From an uncultured Acetobacteraceae bacterium (GTDB lineage: Bacteria > Pseudomonadota > Alphaproteobacteria > Acetobacterales > Acetobacteraceae), in the NCBI GenBank assembly GCA_903895595.1, contig CAITUP010000164.1:1-37607 (forward strand): 37,607 nt of DNA, written 5' to 3'. Below are positions 16,159 through 23,502 of the stretch, one piece after another (the stretch's first letter is position 1; every line of letters starts with the position of its first letter). The notes beneath the pieces are model-generated. The model saw only the letters and a program-made list of their open reading frames with translations, did not search any database and was not told the DNA's origin. The position numbers and the translations under genes are program-made.

Positions 16159-16881
16159 ATGACCGCCCCCCGCGCTTTGGTGATTGGCGGCCGGCGCGGC
16201 ATTGGGGCGGCGGTGGTGGAAACCCTGGCTGAACGCGGTTTCGCGGTCACCTACACCTATCGCACCGACCCCGGATCGTTCGATCCGTCCATCGTTGGCC
16301 TCCGCCTCGATCTGTCGGACAAGGTCGCCGTCGAGGCTTTCGCCAAAGAGCAGGAAGACGCCCCCGCCTGGGATGCCCTCGTGCAGGTCGGTGGCACGAC
16401 CTACGACTCGCTCGCCGCCATGATGGACCAGGACAAAGCCGAGGCGGTCATGCAGGTGAATTACTTCGCCTTCGCCCGCATCGCCCGCGCCGTCGTCCGC
16501 CCCATGATGCGCGCGCGCACCGGTCGGATCGTGGCCATCGGGTCGGTGATCGGGCAGGTCGCGAGCCAGGGCAACGCCGCCTATGCCGCGACCAAGGCCG
16601 CGCTTTTGGCCTACGTCCGCACATTGGCCATCGAAAGCGCCCGCCGCGGCGTGACGGTGAACTACGTCGCCCCCGGCTTCGTCGATACCGAGATGATGGC
16701 ACCCTTCGCCGCTTACAAAGCGCCGACCGAGGGCCGTATCCCCGCCGGCCGCTTCGCCCAGCCCGCCGAGATCGCCGCCGTCGTCGCCTTCCTGGCCAGC
16801 AAGGAAGCCAGCTACGTCAACGGCGCCTATATTCCCGTGGATGGCGGCCTGACCGCCTCGGCCGGGATCCCACGAGCATAA
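16159..16881 (+). CDS. SDR-family reductase (FabG-like)
   Basis: The 240-residue short-chain dehydrogenase has the cofactor loop VIGGRRGIGAAVVETLA and the catalytic Ser (GSVIGQVASQGN) with the YxxxK pair (YAATKAALL). The VNYVAPGFVDTEMMAP and PVDGGLTAS segments are standard. Most likely it reduces a 3-oxoacyl-ACP with NADPH, the one step otherwise missing from this cluster. It sits between fabF1XL and adh2XL, where the rhizobial cluster has no such gene, directly after a palindromic repeat. The hydratase-like gene follows within 14 bases, so the two may have come in together. Substrate assignment is inference. Confidence 0.87.
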   Translation: MTAPRALVIGGRRGIGAAVVETLAERGFAVTYTYRTDPGSFDPSIVGLRLDLSDKVAVEAFAKEQEDAPAWDALVQVGGTTYDSLAAMMDQDKAEAVMQVNYFAFARIARAVVRPMMRARTGRIVAIGSVIGQVASQGNAAYAATKAALLAYVRTLAIESARRGVTVNYVAPGFVDTEMMAPFAAYKAPTEGRIPAGRFAQPAEIAAVVAFLASKEASYVNGAYIPVDGGLTASAGIPRA

Positions 16882-16894
16882 CGGAGTGAACGCG

Positions 16895-17638
16895 ATGGAT
16901 ATCGTCGACGCCTTCTGGGACGCCCGCCAACGTGGCGAGTATTTCCCCGCTGCTTACTTCGACAAGGTGACCATCCCGCAGTCCTACGAAATCCAGCTGG
17001 CCCTGATCGACCGGCGCGTCGCAGCGGGGGAAAAGCATATTGGGTGGAAGGTCGGGCTGACCTCCGCCGCCATCCAGCAGCAGTTCGGTTTCCATGAACC
17101 GGTATTCGGCTGCATCCTGGAAACCGTCCCCTCCGGCCATGTTTTCGCGCCCGCCGACCTGATCGCGCCGGGGTTCGAGAACGAGCTTTGCATGCGCATC
17201 GGCCGCGATCTGCCCAGCACGATCACGCTGGACGAGGCCCGCGCCGCCATCGATGTCGTGTATCCGTCGCTGGAAATCATCGAGACCCGAGGCCCCTTTA
17301 CGGCGCAGATCGCACTGGCGCTGGCGGACAACGCGCAGCAGAAGACCTGCGTCCTGGGCAATCCGGTCAAGCTGCCGGCCGATCTGGAGTCCGTGCAGGC
17401 CACCGTCACCATCAATGGCCAGGAGGCCGCGACCGGTCTGGGCAGCGCGGTGCTGGGCAATCCGCTGCACTCCATCGTCTGGCTGGCGAAGAAGCTGGCG
17501 GAATACGGGCGGTCGCTGAAGGCGGGCGATATCGTGATGACAGGTTCCTTCACTCGCCAGTTCCCGATCGCGCCCGGCGACAAGGTGCATGTGAGCTTCG
17601 CGGGCATCGGGGATGTGGAAACGGCGATGACGGTGTAA
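16895..17638 (+). CDS. 2-keto-4-pentenoate hydratase-like (FAH superfamily) protein
   Basis: The 247-residue protein resembles the MhpD/HpaH branch of the fumarylacetoacetate hydrolase superfamily: GEKHIGWKVGLTS near the start, FGFHEPVFGCILE, the acidic FENELCMRIGRDL and VYPSLEIIETRGPF segments (metal site), and the SLKAGDIVMTGSFT glycine-rich strand with a terminal VSFAGIGDVETAM. Family chemistry is metal-dependent hydration or decarboxylation of 2-keto acids. What this would do in a lipid A fatty acid cluster is not known. I prefer the ATG at 16895, eight bases after GGAG; a GTG at 16886 would add three residues. With the SDR gene it forms the insertion relative to the rhizobial gene order. 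Confidence 0.8.
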   Translation: MDIVDAFWDARQRGEYFPAAYFDKVTIPQSYEIQLALIDRRVAAGEKHIGWKVGLTSAAIQQQFGFHEPVFGCILETVPSGHVFAPADLIAPGFENELCMRIGRDLPSTITLDEARAAIDVVYPSLEIIETRGPFTAQIALALADNAQQKTCVLGNPVKLPADLESVQATVTINGQEAATGLGSAVLGNPLHSIVWLAKKLAEYGRSLKAGDIVMTGSFTRQFPIAPGDKVHVSFAGIGDVETAMTV

Positions 17639-17669
17639 GAGGGGTGTCCCCGCCCCCACAGGAACAGCA

Positions 17670-18704
17670 ATGCCCTCGATCCGCGCCCTGCAACTCATCA
17701 CCGACGGCGAACTGGCGTTGACCGAACGAGAGGCGCCGCCGCCGCCCGCCGCCGGGGAAGTGCAATTGCGCATCCGTTGCGTCGGCCTGAACCATATCGA
17801 CGTGTGGGGCCTGCGCGGCATGGCTTTCGCCAAGCGGCTGTATCCGCTGTCGGTCGGCGCCGAAGCGTCCGGCGAGGTGATCGCCGTCGGCGAAGGCGTC
17901 ACCAACGTCGTGCCCGGCGACCGGGTCGTGCCGTTCTCTGCTTTGACCTGCGGGACCTGCAAAGCCTGCCTGCGCGGGCGCGACAATCTGTGCGAGAACG
18001 TGGCCGGCGTGCGCGGCTTCCATGTCAACGGCTTCGCCCAGGACATCACCAACCATCCCGCCCGTCTGGTGGTGAAAATCCCCGATGGCGTCAGCATGGA
18101 GGACGCGTCCTGCGTCGCCGTCGCTTACTCCACCGTGGAACACATGCTGTTCGACAACGCGCAGTTGGAACCCGGAGAGACGGTGCTGGTGCATGCTGGC
18201 GGCTCCGGCATCGGCACCATCGCCATCAAAATCGCCAAATCCATCGGCTGCACCGTCATCACCACCGCCGGCTCCGACGAGAAATGCGCGCGCACCCAGT
18301 CGGAACTGGGCGCCGATCACGCGATCAACTACCGCACCGACCGGTTCGAGAGCCGGGTGCGCCGGCTCACCGGCAAAAAGGGCGTCGATGTCGTGTTCGA
18401 ACACGTCGGCGCCGATACGTGGCAGGGTTCGCTGCTGTCGATGAAGCGTGGCGGACGGCTGGTGACATGCGGCGCGACCTCGGGTCCGTCCGCGACGATC
18501 AACCTGATGCAGCTGTTCCAGCAGCAATACCGTATCGTCGGGTCCTTCGGTTCCCCGTTGTCGGCTTTGGCTCGGGCGCTGGACCGGATTGCGTCCGGGG
18601 TGCGGCCGGTGATCGATACGGTCTACGGGCTGGAGGATTTTCGCGCCGGGGTGGGACGGCTGGAACATAGGGATGTGTTCGGGAAGATTTTGGTCCGGTT
18701 GTAG
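17670..18704 (+). CDS. adh2XL: Zinc-type MDR dehydrogenase (Adh2XL-like)
   Basis: This 344-residue medium-chain dehydrogenase/reductase carries the four structural-zinc cysteines in LTCGTCKACLRGRDNLCEN and the nucleotide-binding loop VLVHAGGSGIGTIAIKIAKS. The usual catalytic-zinc Cys is not at its standard place (VGLNHIDVWG), as in enoyl-reductase/quinone-reductase-like members. The matching gene in the rhizobial acpXL cluster lies between fabF1XL and lpxXL. A plausible role is enoyl-ACP reduction in the VLCFA cycle, but the rhizobial enzyme's exact reaction is also inferred. It starts 31 bases after the hydratase-like gene. Confidence 0.82.
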   Translation: MPSIRALQLITDGELALTEREAPPPPAAGEVQLRIRCVGLNHIDVWGLRGMAFAKRLYPLSVGAEASGEVIAVGEGVTNVVPGDRVVPFSALTCGTCKACLRGRDNLCENVAGVRGFHVNGFAQDITNHPARLVVKIPDGVSMEDASCVAVAYSTVEHMLFDNAQLEPGETVLVHAGGSGIGTIAIKIAKSIGCTVITTAGSDEKCARTQSELGADHAINYRTDRFESRVRRLTGKKGVDVVFEHVGADTWQGSLLSMKRGGRLVTCGATSGPSATINLMQLFQQQYRIVGSFGSPLSALARALDRIASGVRPVIDTVYGLEDFRAGVGRLEHRDVFGKILVRL

Positions 18705-18746
18705 GGCGGTATTGCCGTGAACACAGTCCGCCGACCATTCGTCCCC

Positions 18747-18830
18747 CGTCATGCCGACGCAGGTCGGCATCCACGAATTAGCCGTCGGGTGGTTTCGAAG
18801 TCGTGGATGCCGACCTGCGTCGGCATGACG
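18747..18830. repeat. Perfect 30-bp inverted repeat (REP/BIME-like)
   Basis: The arms at 18747-18776 and 18801-18830 are perfect reverse complements of each other, separated by 24 bases. Each arm also contains the internal palindrome TGCCGACGCAGGTCGGCA. It fills the 168-bp gap between adh2XL and the acyltransferase gene and begins with CGTCAT, as does the repeat at the right end of the window (37562). Such units are common intergenic repeats in alphaproteobacteria. Confidence 0.88.
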
Positions 18831-18872
18831 CTGAGGCCATGGTCGACCACGCCTCCTCCAAGGCAGCGCTAA

Positions 18873-19766
18873 ATGCGCCGCCAACTGACCCTCTACGCCG
18901 ACCGCATCGTCGGCCGGCTGGTGAAATGGATTTTTGTCGTTCTTCGCCGCCGCGACCCGGATCGCGCCGCGGACTTCTGCGGTGCCGTCGCGCGCCGTGT
19001 CGGACCTTGGCTACCCGCGCATCGCATCGGCCAAGCCAATCTGCGCGCCGCGTTCCCCGACAAGGACAGCGCCTGGATCGAAAAAACCCTCCGCGAATCC
19101 TGGGATAACCTCGGCCGCGTCGTCGGTGAATACGTTCATATGGCGCGCATTTGGGATTTCGACCCGGCGAACCCCAACACCGGCCGCATCCTGACCAACG
19201 ACATCCCGATGTTCGAAACGCTCCGCGACGACGGCAAGCCCGCGCTCTGCTTCGCCGCGCATCTGGCGAATTGGGAGTTGCCGGCCATCGCCGCCGCCGC
19301 GCATGGGCTGCCCTCGGCCGTCGTGTATCGCATGCCGAACAACAAGGCCGTCGCGCGGGAGATCACCCGCATCCGAGCACCGCTGATGGGGCGGCTGATT
19401 CGCACCCGCAATCAGGCGGCGCTGGAGATGGCGGCGGCGCTGGATCGCGGCGAGCATCTGGGCATGCTCGTGGACCAGCATTTTTCGCGCGGCGTGGACG
19501 TGACGTTCTTCGGGCGGACCTGCAAGGCCAACCCCTCGGTCGCGCGTCTGGCGCGGCGGTTCGATTGCCCGGTGGTGGGCGTGCGGGTCGTGCGGTTACC
19601 CGGCCGGAAGTTCCGTATCCTGGCGGAAGGCCCATTCGACCTGCCGCGCGACGCGTCCGGGCAGGTCGATGTCAAACAGACCACGCAGATGATCACCGGC
19701 GTGGTGGAGCGGTGGGTGCGGGAAAACCCCGGCCAGTACCTCTGGTTCCACCGCCGCTGGCGTTAG
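18873..19766 (+). CDS. lpxXL: Lipid A late acyltransferase (LpxL/LpxXL-type)
   Basis: This 297-residue inner-membrane acyltransferase has the HX4E catalytic motif AAHLANWE (His130, Glu135), an N-terminal hydrophobic segment (GRLVKWIFVVL), LVDQHFSRGVDVTFFGR as acceptor/donor-binding block and a terminal ENPGQYLWFHRRWR, all typical of LpxL/HtrB. Known role: transfer of an acyl chain from ACP to Kdo2-lipid A. In rhizobia the gene at this place, lpxXL, moves the AcpXL-bound VLCFA to lipid A. The assignment to LpxXL rests on neighbourhood. Its end overlaps the convergent nitroreductase gene by four bases. Confidence 0.85.
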   Translation: MRRQLTLYADRIVGRLVKWIFVVLRRRDPDRAADFCGAVARRVGPWLPAHRIGQANLRAAFPDKDSAWIEKTLRESWDNLGRVVGEYVHMARIWDFDPANPNTGRILTNDIPMFETLRDDGKPALCFAAHLANWELPAIAAAAHGLPSAVVYRMPNNKAVAREITRIRAPLMGRLIRTRNQAALEMAAALDRGEHLGMLVDQHFSRGVDVTFFGRTCKANPSVARLARRFDCPVVGVRVVRLPGRKFRILAEGPFDLPRDASGQVDVKQTTQMITGVVERWVRENPGQYLWFHRRWR

Positions 19767-20323
19767 CCCTGCCAGACCGACACGTATTTCGCCGCCTCGG
19801 GCCGGGGGATCGGCGACGTGCCGCCGACATCGGTGCCGACATACAGAAAGCCGAGGATTTCGTCGTCCGCGGCCAACCCGAGCGCGACTTTCACGTCGGG
19901 GTCGTAGGCGGCGTCGCCGGTTTTCCACATCGCGCCAAACCCTTTGGCGTTGGCCGCCAGCAGCAGCGTTTGCGTCGCGGCGGCGGCCGAGGCGATCTGC
20001 TCGAACGCGGAAATCTTCGCGGATTTGTTCACCTTCGCGGCGGTCACCACGATCGTCGGGGCGCGCATGGCCTTCGCACGCTCCCGGTCGAGCATTTCGT
20101 CCTCGGCGTCGGGCATACGGCGACGGAGGGATTGTGCCATCAACTCGCCGAAGGCGGCGCGGCGGTCGGTGTCGATCACCACGAAATGCCACGGGCGCAG
20201 CCGGCCATGATCCGGCGCCCGCACCGCGCTTTGGAACATCGCATCGAGGTCCGCCTGGCTCGGGCCGGGCGCAGCCAGCTTAAGGGCCGATTCACGGGTC
20301 AGCAGCAGGTCGAGCGCGTCCAT
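19763..20323 (-). CDS. Nitroreductase family protein (YdjA-like)
   Basis: The 186-residue flavoprotein starts LDLLLTRESALKLAAPGPSQ, with the SAVRAPDHGRLRPWHFVVID block that binds FMN in the YdjA group, then AAAATQTLLLAANAKGFGAMW and ILGFLYVGTDV. Known family chemistry: NAD(P)H-dependent reduction of nitro or quinone compounds by a homodimer with FMN; the native substrate is unknown. A good AGGA-type site precedes the ATG at 20323. It stands alone, convergent with the acyltransferase gene and downstream of tRNA-Arg, and I see no link to either neighbour. Confidence 0.88.
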   Translation of the reverse strand: MDALDLLLTRESALKLAAPGPSQADLDAMFQSAVRAPDHGRLRPWHFVVIDTDRRAAFGELMAQSLRRRMPDAEDEMLDRERAKAMRAPTIVVTAAKVNKSAKISAFEQIASAAAATQTLLLAANAKGFGAMWKTGDAAYDPDVKVALGLAADDEILGFLYVGTDVGGTSPIPRPEAAKYVSVWQG

Positions 20324-20374
20324 TCCTGGTTCTTCCTTCCTGGTTGGTCCGGTCTTGTGCCGGACATCGAGCTA

Positions 20375-20451
20375 TGGCGCGCCCTGGTGGATTCGAACCA
20401 CCGACCCACAGCTTAGAAGGCTGTTGCTCTATCCAACTGAGCTAAGGGCGC
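20375..20451 (-). tRNA. tRNA-Arg(TCT)
   Basis: The minus-strand cloverleaf has acceptor GCGCCCT paired with AGGGCGC, discriminator G and an encoded CCA. The D-arm begins GCTC, the anticodon stem ACAGC/GCTGT encloses CTTCTAA (anticodon TCT, Arg codon AGA), and the T-arm is GGTGG TTCGAAT CCACC. It lies between the nitroreductase gene and the ACP gene. No sign of an insertion at its 3' end. Confidence 0.97.
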
Positions 20452-20466
20452 CCGTCGGCGAGTTTA

Positions 20467-20715
20467 TCACCCCCCGGTCTTCTTGGCGATCATCGCCACG
20501 AGGTCGCCCACGCTCAACAGCGCGTCGAGCTCTCGCGTGTTGAATTTAATCTTCCACTTTTCCTCGCTCGCCATGATGATTTCGATCTGCTTGAACGAAT
20601 CCCATCCCTGCACCTGCTTGGCGGTCAGGGTCGGAGTCAGCTCGATATCGTCACGCATGAAAACATCGTCGAACACTTCTTTCAACGCGGCATAAATTTC
20701 CGTTTCAGTCGCCAT
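20467..20715 (-). CDS. Acyl carrier protein of the FkbH/polysaccharide block
   Basis: The 82-residue carrier protein (MATETEIYAALKEVFDDV start) has the phosphopantetheine serine at Ser40 in QGWDSFKQIEIIM, the WDSF variant common in carrier proteins that partner with FkbH-like enzymes. Helices II and III (LTAKQVQGW, TRELDALLSVGDLVAMI) are intact. Known logic: FkbH-type enzymes load a glyceryl group from 1,3-bisphosphoglycerate onto such an ACP. It is the last gene of the minus-strand block, four bases after the FkbH-like gene, so it is very likely its dedicated carrier. It is unrelated in sequence detail to AcpXL at 12853. Confidence 0.88.
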   Translation of the reverse strand: MATETEIYAALKEVFDDVFMRDDIELTPTLTAKQVQGWDSFKQIEIIMASEEKWKIKFNTRELDALLSVGDLVAMIAKKTGG

Positions 20716-20719
20716 TGTC

Positions 20720-22605
20720 TTAACCCTCGGTTACATGAATAAACGTATCGGCCGGAACGAACTCCGCCAGGTCCAGCAGGTTTCGGCTGCCCCCTGTATC
20801 GTTCGTCGCGGCCACGGTAAAGCCCAGCCGAGCGTAATGATCCTTGACCATGCCGTTCTTTTTGGTCGGGATATATTCCCCGACGACCCGCTTCGCGCCC
20901 AGTTTTTTCGCTTGTTCGGCGATCAGGTTCAGCGTCGTCGGCTCCACCTGGCGGCCGAGCACGCGGCAGCTCATGAGCCATGTGTCGATCAATAGGTCTT
21001 TGGTTTCCTGCAACCGGCCGATGATGATCGCGATCACGCCGTTGTCGCCGAACCGATCGAGCAGGCGCAGTTGCAGCCCGAACGCCTCGGGATCGCCCAT
21101 GACGGCGAGCACGTCTTCGTCGGTGTAGCGCCGCGTTGTCAGGTTGAACTGGTTGGATTTGTTGATCAATTGCACGATGCGTTGGAGGCCGATGCGGTCG
21201 AACGGCTTGACGATCAGCTCCATCTCCAGCCCGCGCAGATAGGCCGGCAGATCGGTGGCGGAGGCTTTCAGCGCGTCGCGGGCCTTGTTGCCCTGGTATT
21301 GGCTGGTGCGCTCGCGGTCTTCGTCGGTGACGGACAGACCCTCGAAATAGCCGGCGTCGGACAATGCGACGGGGTAGCCGACGGGGTCGTCGGACACTTC
21401 CGGCACCGCCACCATCGGCAGCTCCTGGCGGACCAGATTCCGTTCGAACGGGTTGTCGTCGATGAACACCAGCGAATCGAGGCCGATGTTCAGCTCTTCG
21501 GCAATCGCGCGAATGTTACCGGCCTTGTCGGACCAGTTGGCCACGAAGCTGGCGATGTCGCCGCGCCGCAGCACCATCTCGGGGTGCTTCTCGAACGGCT
21601 CGACGGCGTTGGATTCGTCGTTTTTGGAGCATACGGCCAGGATGATGCCGCGCCGGGTCAGTTCGCGGCAGTAGTCCTGGAACGCGACGTAGGCTTCGCC
21701 GAGCGGAGAGCCTTGGCCGAGGGCGATGCCCTCCATGCCGTCGTCGCCGATCACCCCGCCCCAGACGGTGTTGTCGAGTCGAGCACCAGGCACTTGAAGG
21801 AACGCCCCTGCTTGGCGGCGAGCCAGCGGCCGACGAGATCGCCGTACATCGGGCTGGCGGTCGGCGAGACCTCCTGCTTCGACCGGTGCCACAGCGCGGT
21901 ATCGTGCCACGCGGTCAGGCCGTCGCGGGCGGCGCGGTCGTCGATGGACAGAATGTCGGCGCCGTCTTCTTCCGCCGCCGTCCGTAGGCGCTCGTTCAGA
22001 CGGATCAGGAACCGGTTGCGGGAGCCGGGGAGGCGATGCTCGTTCAGGCCAAGGACCGAAAGGTGCGCGGGCAAGGCGGCCTGTTGCAGGATCGGGCAGC
22101 GGAAGGCGTCGCGGGCGAGGCCCCAGGTTTCGCGGATGTGGGACACGGCTTCATCCAGCGCGGCGGCGGCGGTGGGCTCGTCCATGCCGGCGGTGACCCC
22201 GGCGGTGAGGTGGTAGGCGTCCAGCGCGAGCAGGATGGCGGTCGGCTTGAATGCGTGCAGGCCGGAGTCCTTGTCCGCCAGTTCCTGTAAATATTGACCG
22301 TAATCGGCCTCGTAGGTCTCCACCCAGATGCCGCGGCGGAGGCCCGCGACGCGGATGGCGGGCAGCAGGTGGGTCAGGGTGCTGGACCCCAGAACCGCGA
22401 GCCGCACCGGCTTCGTCGCCAGACCGGACGGCCCTTCCGGGAAGACCCGGCGGACGGCTTCGTCCAGCGCGTTGGTCAGCACGAAATTGATGCGGCCGTT
22501 GGCCAGCGCGACGGCCTCGTCCCACGCCTTGGCGGGATCGGCGGCCAGCGCGCGCAACCGGGGGCGCCAATCGGCAATCGGGGGAAGCCAGTGAAGGTCG
22601 GTCAT
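20720..22605 (-). pseudogene. FkbH-like HAD enzyme, split by a one-base frameshift
   Basis: Two overlapping frames together make one FkbH-like protein of about 628 residues. The N-terminal piece (from the ATG at 22605) carries the SGNH-like first domain (VRLAVLGSSTLTHLLPAIR) and runs to GRSFKCLVLD. The C-terminal piece resumes with LDNTVWGGVIGDDGMEGI and carries the rest of the HAD domain (LAVCSKNDES, VFIDDNPFER) and a GNAT-like end. At about 21773-21784 the minus strand reads CTCGACTCGACAAC where the family needs CTCGAC twice: one base is missing, destroying the LDLDNT catalytic motif. Everything else is well kept, so this is either a very recent mutation, a phase-variable site or an assembly error. 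Family role: loading of glyceryl or a related group onto ACP. Confidence 0.85.
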
Positions 22606-22629
22606 GGTCGGGTCCTGCGTGGCTGGAGG

Positions 22630-23502
22630 CTAAGCCAGGAAAGGTTCCCAACGGATGTACTTCAAAGTGTACTCCCGGAAGGTCCACTCATGGCCGTGCC
22701 AACGATATGTCCGGTCCGGCTCATACCACGCCAATCCGAGACGTGCAGCTACCAAGGGATGGACCGGAACCATTTCGGTGTCCTGTCCGCGGTAGTCGCG
22801 CAGCATGAAGTCGGTTTCCTGCCGTGTCCGCAGCTGCTCCGCGGCTGTCAGCTCGTTGGTCCGCGCCACCAGCTGCTTCAGCACTTCGCCGATGGTTGCC
22901 GGGCTTGGATGGGTCGGTGCGTCGAACAACGCGCGGGTGCGGAGGTTCGCCTCTATCCAGTCCCAGAGTTTTATGTCCGCCCGCGCGTCCATGGCCTGGG
23001 CGCGTGCCGCATCGATCCGCAGCCGCTGGTCGAGGTCGGGCAGGAGCTTGGCGCTCAGGCGCATAAAGCGCTCGAACAGGGCGTCGTCCGGCAGTTCTTC
23101 CTGTGCCAGCGATGCGGCGATCGCGTCGGGCCAGGGGTAGAAAACATTCGAGGCTTCGATCTGGCGCGGGTCGGCCCCGATAAACGGCCACTGGCAAAAC
23201 AGATGGAGCGCCGGGAAGGTCACGATCTGGCAGCCCGAGGGAATACGGGGTTCCAGTGTCTGCCAATGCGCCGCCGGGTCGCCGGGTTCGATCTGACGCC
23301 AGACGACGCGGACGTCGGCGAAAAAGGCGTCGTCGAAACTGCTTGCCCCATCCTTTTCGGCCGCTGGTTTGGAGGCAATCGCCTTGATGTCGAATTTTTC
23401 CCGCAGGCCGGGCAGGTGCGCGGCGACATGGCCCAGACGTTCGGCTTGACTGTTGCCGTAGATCAGGATGGCGGGCTTGGTGCCGGATGTCGTCTGGCTC
23501 AT
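22630..23502 (-). CDS. WcbI-like polysaccharide biosynthesis protein
   Basis: The 290-residue protein begins with TKPAILIYGNSQAERLGHVAAHLP, the nucleotide- or CoA-binding GN(C/S)Q start of the WcbI family (putative acyltransferases of capsule synthesis). The middle contains VTFPALHLFCQWPFIG and NVFYPWPDAIAASLA, also typical. The C terminus (PVHPLVAARLGLAWYEPD) is clearly related to that of the next gene. I chose the ATG at 23502, which overlaps the upstream stop as ATGA. It lies 24 bases before the FkbH-like gene. A role in putting an acyl or glyceryl group on a glycan is inferred from the family and neighbours. Confidence 0.82.
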   Translation of the reverse strand: MSQTTSGTKPAILIYGNSQAERLGHVAAHLPGLREKFDIKAIASKPAAEKDGASSFDDAFFADVRVVWRQIEPGDPAAHWQTLEPRIPSGCQIVTFPALHLFCQWPFIGADPRQIEASNVFYPWPDAIAASLAQEELPDDALFERFMRLSAKLLPDLDQRLRIDAARAQAMDARADIKLWDWIEANLRTRALFDAPTHPSPATIGEVLKQLVARTNELTAAEQLRTRQETDFMLRDYRGQDTEMVPVHPLVAARLGLAWYEPDRTYRWHGHEWTFREYTLKYIRWEPFLA

